Source: Trissonchulus latispiculum
Lineage: Eukaryota; Nematoda; Enoplea; Enoplida; Ironidae
Direction: 5' to 3'
NCBI GenBank assembly: GCA_030248195.1
Contig: JASAND010031905.1
Span: 1 to 64,000, forward strand
DNA length: 64,000 nucleotides
Shown here: piece after piece, positions 56,640 to 64,000 of the stretch
Layout of the letters: every line of letters starts with the position of its first letter
Numbering within the stretch: position 1 is the first letter of the stretch
The notes under the pieces: model-generated
What the model saw: only the letters and a program-made list of their open reading frames with translations
The model's database searches: none
What the model was told of the DNA's origin: nothing
Program-made: the position numbers and the translations under genes

Positions 56640-57201
56640 GGTATTCTATCCGCCAAATATTACTGAGGCCGTGTGTCATGCATGTAAAGGTACTGTTCAG
56701 AGAATTTTAGTGTAGTCTTCAGCACCGCAATACTGTACATTCCTCCTTCGACGAAGGCGGAAGGAAACGGTATTTGTTTCCAGGAATTTTCCTTCCAAAG
56801 TGAAGAACTGATTAGATTTTTCCGGAATTCGGCCAACTGAAATGGCCGTAGTTATCGATGGCGATTCCGCTGGGATTCGAAAGCCCGGAGTTACGCCTTC
56901 CTTTGCCCACCGTTGAACCACATGAGCTTGACTGTTGAAAATCATAAGACAATGCTGTGACCTGTCGATCACAAATAGCAATCTTTGTAGCTTGAGTACA
57001 GTTTGCGCAGCGGTAAGCGCAGGCGTGGAAGTTAAATTTTCTGCATCATTTCTTGATCCTCTTGGGACCCTGCTCTGCGGTTTGTTTTAGTTCGAATTCT
57101 GCAGATGCAGGTTTGTCGTAAACAGCTTTCCTCCGTCACATCGTAGGGCCACCGTTCCACTGGAGCTATTTAGATGGGAGACCTTCAGAGAAGCAACCGG
57201 C
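56640..57201 (-). pseudogene. Degraded TRIM-NHL 3' end, copy C
   Basis: Matches the last third of the TRIM-NHL gene (NHL region to stop codon) but carries many single-base and short deletions. 'LLFVIDRSQHCLMIFNSQA' is still readable before the frame is lost. Its 5' portion is missing: at 57201 it runs straight into C-free sequence. It lies convergent to GPCR copy C, as in the intact loci. Confidence 0.85.
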
Positions 57202-57465
57202 TATGAGTGATGGTGGAGTAGTTGGTTTATGTTTTGTTTATAGTAGATAGTATATATATTTGGAGTGAGGATATATTATGTAGTATATATTATTTGTTAT
57301 TGTTTATGTTGTATGTGAGGTTGATTAGGGATTGATAATTGAGAGGGGTTATGAGATAGTTAGTTGAGTTTAGAGTAGAAGAGTTAATGAGTAATGAATT
57401 AGAATTAGTTTGTTATGATTTAGTTAGAGTTGTTGATATATGATTATGTTTAGGTTATGATGTTA
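57202..57465. other. 264-base stretch without any C on the plus strand
   Basis: From the base after the C at 57201 to the base before the C at 57466 the sequence uses only A, G and T. It matches nothing else in the window and sits exactly where copy C breaks off and the duplicated segment begins. Confidence 0.95.
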
Positions 57466-58560
57466 CCCAAAGACCTTTTTCGTTTTCCTCCAAGGAGTCG
57501 GTTGTCATTATAAGTCCCACTCACTAAGATGAATAAGCGCTGACTTGGTGAGAAATATTACAAAACACAGTGCTTGGAAATAAGAGATCGTTGAACACAT
57601 GCTCGTCATGAATGACAAATGATCTCAATATTATAATATTAAGTAGAAAAGAATGGCATGAGCTGCCGCTGTTAAAGATACTGATGAAATATTTCAGACA
57701 ATAAGATAAGGCCGCAGAATATAAAGGTATATGGGGCCCCTTTTGGTCACAAGTAAACTACTTTAATATACCTAACATTTTGTACAAAAGTGACTTTTTC
57801 ATATTCTGCGGAAGTAACTTTTACTAGTAACTTTAGTTGAGAACCAAGAATTCAGCATAAATGCGGAAAAATCCTCTAGAAGACGACTAGCGACTGTTGA
57901 CTGTGCTTGAATGTAACATTGTGCACGAGCATCTTGACAGCTCGGGGCAAGCAAATGTACAGTTTGCACGCTTGCAGAAACAGATGTAGATAATTTTGTT
58001 ACATCGGCATGGCATAAAAATGTAATTCAAAGGCTGACAAATACAAATCATTTGCAGCAGTTTAATTCAGCAAATTTATTATATGCATATTATTCAGAAC
58101 ACGAAAGCTCTCAACTCATCATCTAGAAGTTTTCCTCATTGTTAAATCTTGAAAATTCACGCCTTTGAAAGAGTATATAAGAAACATTCCCAGACGGCAT
58201 TCAAGTAAAACCTTTTAGGCCTGTCTAATAATCTAAAACTTCGCTGAGTTTGAAAAATGGTAATTGCAATCTGCGCTTAAAGGGTCTTAAAATCCACCCA
58301 TTTCGTGATAGATTTATGACTGAGCCAAAAAATCGTCTTTAAAAGTATTCCAAAAAGTAGCAATTTTACTCCAATTTTACTTGCATTGAAGTGCACTTCA
58401 CTTTAAGCTGGTGGGTGACTTAGTCGTCAACAACTGATTTGACACTTGGCCTATATGTGCGGCTTATGGACTATACACCCCACAAAATAGTTACTTTAAA
58501 CTTTAATAATTATATTAACTATACATCAACTTTACTTTTACAAGCACAGTGAAACCAAAT
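57466..58560. repeat. Duplicated 1.07 kb segment, second copy
   Basis: Near-identical to 52890-53965 and much closer to it than to the left-arm copy. It follows the C-free stretch and leads back into the regular right arm. Confidence 0.88.
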
Positions 58561-58605
58561 ATTATGCGAACTTTGTAGTAGAAAAATAATGGAAACTATG
58601 AGTTA

Positions 58606-60895
58606 TGTAAATGGATGAACTTTCCAAAGAAAGTCCTTCCATTCGAGTTACGAAAGGCAGAATTTCTTCTTTACAGTCTTCGGGGAATCCGGTCTCTATG
58701 TAGGAACGAAGGGTTGTTAAAGTCTTGTCCTGAGATGAGTGCTCTGCAACTGTTTCGGAAGTTACAGGAATAGCATCGAATTGTGAGGCCAGAAGTAGGT
58801 GGACTTCTCGAGCATCGGCACAGATATCTGCAGTGCAATACGGACTGGGCAAACGAGATAACCCATCCGCATTGGCATGTGCTTCTGACTTTCTAAACTC
58901 TATGTCGTAATTGAATCCGCTAAGAGCAATGGCCCAGCGTTGCAGCCGGTTTGCTGCATGAACAGGGATCTGTGATTTTGATCCAAATAAAGTTGTGAGT
59001 GGTTTGTGGTCGGTAATCAAAAGAAATCTTCTTCCGAGCAGATACTGACTAAACTTCTTTACGCCAAAAACCAAGGCTAAGCTTTCTTTCTCTATTTGAG
59101 AATATTTTCTTTCTGACGTCGACAGTGTTTTTGATGCTGCACAGATAATCTTTTCTGATCCATCCGGGAATCGATGAGACAGTACAGCACCTATTTCCAC
59201 ACTGGACGCATCACATGCCAAGACCACAGGCATTTTTGGGTCATAATGGCATAAAAGTTTCTTTGAAGTTAAATGAGACTTCAAAGTTTCGAAAGCCCGA
59301 CTTTCTTTATCTGACCACTTCCAAGGATTATCTTTATGTAGTAGCTGACAAAGAGGTTCTGTTATCGTTGCCAGTTTTGGAATAAATTTGGCATAATAGT
59401 TAATCATACCAAGAAAGGAGCGAAGTTCGCTGACATTCACCGGAGCAGGCATATCAAGAATCCCTTGAAGCTTCTTTTGGATGGGACTGATTCCCTGTGC
59501 ACTAAGAATCAACCCCAGGAACTTGACAGCATCTCTGAAAAATTCGCATTTGGCTAATCCCAACCGGACCCCATGATCGTGTAGTCGCTGGAAGACTTTA
59601 TCCAAATTTCGGAGATGAGCTTCTTCCGTTTCCCCAGTAACGACGATGTCGTCCAAGAACCATCCTGTTCCATCACATCCTTGGAGGATCTGATCCATTC
59701 GTTTTTGGAACAATGCGGGGGCAGACGCAACTCCAAAAGGTAGTCTTTTGTATTGGAGCAAACCTTTGTGGGTGTTTATGACACACATTTGTTGACTCTC
59801 TTGATCTAGGGGAAACTGGTTATATGCTCTGGATAGATCCAGCTTTGTAAAATGCTGACCTTTGTTAACCTGTTGCAAGGTATCTTCTAGTCTGGGCAGT
59901 GGATATTCGTCAACTTCTAAGTTAGGATTCAAACCTATCTTGAAGTCTGCGCAAACTCGAACGGTGCCATCGGGTTTTAGAACAGGGACGATGGGGGCCG
60001 CCCATTCTGAATAGGTTACCGGTTCGAGTATGCCATCTGAAATGTCTCTGTTTAAACTAACATCAATCTTTTCTTTTAACGAGAAGGGCACGGGACGTGC
60101 TTTACAAAATTTAGGGCTGGCGTTGCTTTTCAAACGAAGGTGTGCCCCAGGACCTTTAAATTTTCCTAATTCATCCTTGAATAAATCTTTATATTTGCCA
60201 ATCAACTGATTTACCTTGGTATTAGCACTTGGGCTTTCCACATGAAGCTTGAAGATGGATGACCAATTTAGCTTTATTTTGCTGAGCCAATCTCTGCCAA
60301 GCAGTGGAGGTCCTTTAGCATCAACAATCACTACCTTCATGTCAGAAAAGCTGTGATTTAAATAGGTCACAGTAACGGTAGCCTTACCTTTTACTGGAAG
60401 AGGGTTACCATTATAGCCACGTAAGTGGAGAGAACAGTGTTGCAAAGGAATGTGCTGAAACTTTTCTTTCCAAATGCTGTAAGGTATCAAAGTTACCGCA
60501 GCGCCCGTGTCCAGCTCCATACCGATAGGGGCATTGTTCAGTTTGACGTGAACCCAATATGGCTTGTGAGGAAAAACAGAGTGAACATGGTAAATAGGTT
60601 CATCGTCTGGTTCAGAAAAATTGTTACTGTCACTTTGCAAATCGGTTTCGACATGGTGCGTAAAGGTCTTTGTAGCTTTTTGTGAACGTTGAAAGCATGC
60701 AGATGCTATGTGACCACGTTTGTTGCAGTGATGGCAAGTAGCTTCTTTAAATCTGCAAGCATCGGGGGTATGATTCGGCTTTTTGCAGCGGTAGCAAACC
60801 TGACTTTTCCTTTGATGCTTGTGCTGATTACCATCTTGAAAATATCTAGAGCTTTGGTTTTTGGGCACGTTAACTTTGTTTACATGACGTTCCTA
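58606..60895 (-). pseudogene. Truncated Ty3/gypsy gag-pol fragment, right arm only
   Basis: An open frame of about 768 codons without an ATG start. In order: two CCHC zinc knuckles (CYRCKKPNHTPDAC and CHHCNKRGHIASAC), a protease active site (LDTGA), a reverse transcriptase with 'KLDLSRAYNQ', 'LPFGVASAP' and FLDD in place of the usual YxDD, and RNase H beginning 'LACDASS' and ending near 'LSRLPS'. Integrase, LTRs and gag upstream of the knuckles are missing. The last 20 or so codons at 58562-58605 run into ordinary arm sequence. The left arm lacks it, with about 20 bases (TACAACCTTACTACAAC) at the join. The frame is undamaged, so the truncation is recent or the frame is host-retained; the former is likelier. 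Confidence 0.85.
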
Positions 60896-61697
60896 CAACG
60901 CGTTAAGACGGAGTGACCAAATTACAAAGCCTAGACTCCGAGAATTGTGCCGAGTTGAGTTGAGGTGTGCCGTCTCCCTGAAGTTTGAACTCCAGATCGT
61001 TGCTTTCGATTTCGAGTCAAAGGATGGTGGAGAATCACCATGGAGTGTGGGCCGACTAGTTGGTGCTCATGCTATCATTGCTCCTACCCGCCCTATCTAC
61101 CTCGAGAGACGGGGCAGGGTTGACTTTATCCATGTTCATTTTTCTTCCCCATTTTCTATATTCGCCATATCAGGTTAGTATTTCAGAAAGTAGTGTAGAT
61201 GTAGAAACTCATCCCACGAACCTCGCAGCAAATGACGGCCAACAAAGTGAAGCCGGTTCAGCCCGCCAGCTGTAACAATTCGGCGCAGGCTAGTGTTGGG
61301 ATTGGCCGAAATTGTCCTTGGTTGGCAACTACTTAAAACTAAGTTGGAACCACAGGCTGTATAAGAGGCCTCGCAAGCAGCAATCGCTTTACTTTGTAAT
61401 GTGAAACGTTCTCAACTCTAAACTGCAGCACAGGCTCGTCATCCATCATTATTTTAGAGACTCAAGCTCCTGATTCCGGTTGATACAGTTTCTCTAATAT
61501 GGAAGGCACAGATTCGTTTTTCATACAAATGTATATGTGTACTCGCAGCAGGCCTGTATATTTGCTGGAGCGAATATGTTCAAAACTGCCAAATTTTGCA
61601 TAAAGATATTGCTTGTTATTCAATTAAATTTGCTAATTGCGTGCATCCATATCAAAATTTTAGTAGAAGTCTCCAAACCGCCATCGCTTGAAGCACT
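60896..61697. other. Right-arm flank, no gene
   Basis: Mirror of about 20580-21360. Short frames on both strands are not conserved across arms. Confidence 0.6.
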
Positions 61698-61706
61698 GTT
61701 CCACCA

Positions 61707-62083
61707 CAGGTGGACAAGGGGGGGGGGGAATTTCCCCCCCCCCCTCGGCGAAGTCGCCCACAAGGGTTCACGAAATTGCTCCCACAAGGGGTAAGAAAAT
61801 CGGCCATAAGGGGTCAGAAAATTGCCCAAAAATTAGGTTTTACGACTAAAATTTCCAAAAATTTTCCGGCTTCGCCGGAATTTTTCACTTAAAATTACTA
61901 TTTTTAGCTAAAAAACGCCCAAAAAACGCGTTTTGGTTAAAAAATCGCTGTTTTTTTTAAAAACTGGCAAAAATCGTTTAAAAATCGCTTTAAAAAGTAC
62001 CCCTAAGAAGAATCGCTCTCACAAGGGGTACCCAAATTTGCTTCCACAAGGGTCAGTGAAATTTGACTTCCCGTTCAGGTATG
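61707..62083. mobile_element. 377 bp insertion with CACAAGGGG repeats, right arm only
   Basis: The direct repeat TGTTCCACC (61698-61706 and 62084-62092) brackets it, and the left arm shows a single TGTTCTACC, so this is a 9 bp target duplication. It contains a G10/C10 hairpin (61729-61744) and several CACAAGGGGT words spaced about 25-30 bases. No convincing inverted ends, so the class is uncertain. Confidence 0.7.
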
Positions 62084-62095
62084 TGTTCCACCCTA

Positions 62096-62277
62096 AAGGT
62101 GCATTCATAGTCGCGAACGCAGAGAGACGCGTGTCGATGTGCGTAGACGCGCGTCGACGCATCAGATTATAACATGTTGTACCGTTTAAAAATAGTTGTA
62201 GCGTATTCATGCTCATGAACGCATGCAGAAGCTTACGTACGCGCGTCTGCTTGCGTCTGTAACTATGAATGCACCTT
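62096..62277. mobile_element. 182 bp MITE, third member of the 8313-8454 family
   Basis: Ends AAGGTGCATTCATAG and inverse, with the same GACGCGCGTC/CGCGTCTGC interior words. The left arm has an empty site (CCCTAATGCTATCC), and TA flanks both ends, so a TA duplication is possible. Confidence 0.8.
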
Positions 62278-62343
62278 TAAGCTATCCCCAACGTAACTAC
62301 AACAGATACCTCTTAAGCAACCGCGTTTTGTGAAGGAGCATGA

Positions 62344-62586
62344 TTATTTTTTATCCATACGCCCCACTCCAGTAGGACGTTCTCCCGTTAGGAGCAGTGC
62401 CAGCTGAATTTTGAATTTTTTAATTTTGCCTGTTGGTGAAACTGACACCGAGTAAATGTCTTTACAATTACCCGAGGCGTTTACCAAGGCTAGAGATTTG
62501 CCAATTACCGTAACGCAACTCGGGAGCTCCACCCGAAGGCGGCTGCCCCTTAACTCTCGGAAAATTGATGACAGGGGGGATAACAA
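62344..62586 (-). other. Coding-like segment, related to 63617-63862
   Basis: A minus-strand frame of about 80 codons. Its middle ('CCTCGGGTAATTG' and following) and C-terminal part align with the frame at 63617-63862 at both base and protein level ('LALLLTGERPTGVGR' against 'LPLIAKATGV'). I do not recognise the domain. The pair could be diverged tandem exons or a repeated element. Confidence 0.35.
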
Positions 62587-62679
62587 CTATACCTGGTGCC
62601 GACTGGCGCCAAAATCAGCAGATTCAAAATCGATGTCCTCTGGTCCCCTTGGGACCATTAGCGAGATTTAGCATTTCCA

Positions 62680-63616
62680 AATACAAGACAGACAATACAT
62701 AACAAGATACTCTATAGTCACAATCTACAGTCAACATTATATAGATTTAGAATTCTTCCTTTTTATTGTATTTTGTTGTTGTTGTTATTGCTTTCCAATA
62801 TTCTGAACTTAAGCTTCAGAAGCCATTTTTAGAGTATGTTCATTCCGTCTGCAAAAAAATTGTAAAAGACATAAATAGGAGTATAAGTATATGTTCACGA
62901 CAAAAGCTTCGCTATGGAGACTTGGCGGCTGATGTAAAACTATAAAGGCTCTCAAATCTGCATTCCTATTTTGGTGTGAGTATATCCATGTATTTTAAAG
63001 CGATATATAACGTATTAATTAATTTTAAATTCTAGAGCATAATCTACTAATTATTGATATGTTATTAGTTAAACCTTAAAATTTAGCTGGCGAGAAAGAG
63101 CAAACATAAACTTTAGCAAGATGAGTGAAGAAAAGAGTCAGGGTTGGAGTGGTCGTGATTATAAGGTTGCGGTTAAGATTCCCAATGAACTCTGCATCGA
63201 AATAGTTTGAAGACCAGGATTAGGATTTGGTGTCGGAGATGATTTGACGATGAGCTGATGGAAAACCTTGAGGAATATTGAGGCCAAATAATGATATTTA
63301 GATTGAGATCAAAGATGAGCATTCTCGTTGAAGTTCGTTCCAACTGCATGATTCGGCATATCATGAACTGCTACAACTGAGAATTTTGCATAGATCACCA
63401 GGGTCTAATGGGAAATGAGATTTGGCGGGGATAGATTTTAAGGCTATATTTATATTTATATTTATATTTATTTATATTTATACATATTACGCATACATGT
63501 ATGGGATTACTTTCAATTCCAAAATCGGAAATTTCTATTCTCTGTTCTAATTGATGACTCATCGTTGCAGTTAAACTTTTGTCATTAATTTCTCAGCTCA
63601 GCAAAGATTTTTTCCC
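62680..63616. other. Noncoding stretch with a short AT microsatellite
   Basis: Nothing recognised apart from a TATATT/TATTTA microsatellite at about 63445-63486. Confidence 0.5.
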
Positions 63617-63862
63617 TTAGTGCCACACCCCAGTTGCTTTCGCGATGAGGGGTAGTGTCATACCAAATTTTGTACTGGGTCCACGGTATGGCACTGAATA
63701 ATTGCATATCGCAATTACCCGAGGCATAGGCAAGGCTACTGCCGGAGCAGAAGTGGCCACGCTGCTTTTACCGCATCGTGGACACCCGTTAGCACCATTC
63801 AAAGGGGTTTCCCCACTTGAGCGGCCAACGCCTTGAAAATCTCGGGATAAGTACAAATACAA
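63617..63862 (-). other. Coding-like segment, related to 62344-62586
   Basis: A minus-strand frame of 81 codons, relative of the previous entry, about 1.25 kb away in the same orientation. It includes a CPRCGK-like motif. No function can be assigned. Confidence 0.35.
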
Positions 63863-64000
63863 TTTGGGGGGATGTTTATAGGTACCGCGGTACCATTCTT
63901 ACAATAATCAATTTCCTGTTGTCAGCCGACAACAGAGAACTTTGAGTTGCAGTATTGTAGCTTGAAAGTCATAGAATGTTGAATTTCATGGCGGATCCGT

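Larger units (their letters stand above)
41023..62349. repeat. Palindrome 2, right arm, with a nested fold-back
   Basis: Mirror of 20485-34502. Within it, 53970-57201 turns back into the direct orientation as a degraded third copy. The sequence at 52890-53965 then reappears at 57466-58560 in the original orientation and the arm resumes to 62349. The arms share gene order, MITEs and flanks but differ by many substitutions and several clean insertions. Confidence 0.92.

Noticed and set aside
57202..57465. Telomeric or simple-repeat origin for the C-free stretch
   Set aside because: No TTAGGG-like unit or fixed period is present; it is irregular A/G/T text.
20485..62349. Palindrome arms as a single read folded on itself (pure hairpin artefact)
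   Set aside because: Arms carry mostly silent coding differences and clean target-site duplications in one arm only, which a self-fold of one molecule cannot produce; a join of two haplotypes remains possible.

Overview
The window looks like nuclear DNA of an animal, probably an invertebrate. The intact genes are a rhodopsin-like neuropeptide receptor of NPY/NPF type and a RING/B-box/coiled-coil/NHL (TRIM-type) protein. They sit in a gene-poor, AT-leaning landscape packed with non-autonomous transposons, a decayed non-LTR reverse transcriptase and a truncated Ty3/gypsy pol. I cannot name the species. There is no bacterial gene organisation.

The layout is dominated by two large inverted duplications. 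Palindrome 1 has arms at about 1-6011 and 7335-13296 around a 1.3 kb loop. Its arms hold mirrored copies of a dead non-LTR retroelement that was itself hit by a TTAA-flanked element and a small MITE, plus hairpin-rich noncoding DNA with a heat-shock-element-like palindrome. A 47 bp tandem repeat closes the right arm. About 13.5-20.5 kb is single-copy and holds no convincing gene, but does contain a 1 kb TTAA-flanked element.

Palindrome 2 has arms at about 20485-34502 and 41023-62349 around a 6.5 kb loop full of nested MITEs. Each arm carries the same three genes in mirror order: the GPCR, the convergent TRIM-NHL gene, and an unrecognised 208-residue helical protein (intact in the left arm, frameshifted in the right). 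The right arm also contains a third, badly degraded fold-back copy of the GPCR/TRIM block at about 54-57.2 kb. That copy ends in a 264-base stretch with no C and is followed by a second copy of about 1 kb already seen at 52.9-53.96 kb.

The two arms of palindrome 2 differ as two haplotypes or an older duplicate pair would. Coding differences are mostly silent, and several transposons are present in one arm with a clean empty site in the other. Either this is a true inverted duplication with both copies under selection, or two haplotypes were joined head to head in assembly; the sequence alone cannot decide. The degraded third copy looks more like an assembly or read-quality artefact.

The most distinctive biology is a set of non-autonomous elements, several with hAT-like ends (8 bp target duplications). 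Each is built almost entirely from many copies of its own short word (GGCCC, GGCTCGG, GGGTTAACCC, CTCCTAAG, ACTATTGAA, CACAAG, GGATATCC). Many share an outer GGGCC-type terminus. The three protein genes also share an intronless ORF preceded at 10-29 bases by a conserved 3' splice site, which suggests 5'UTR introns or spliced-leader trans-splicing.
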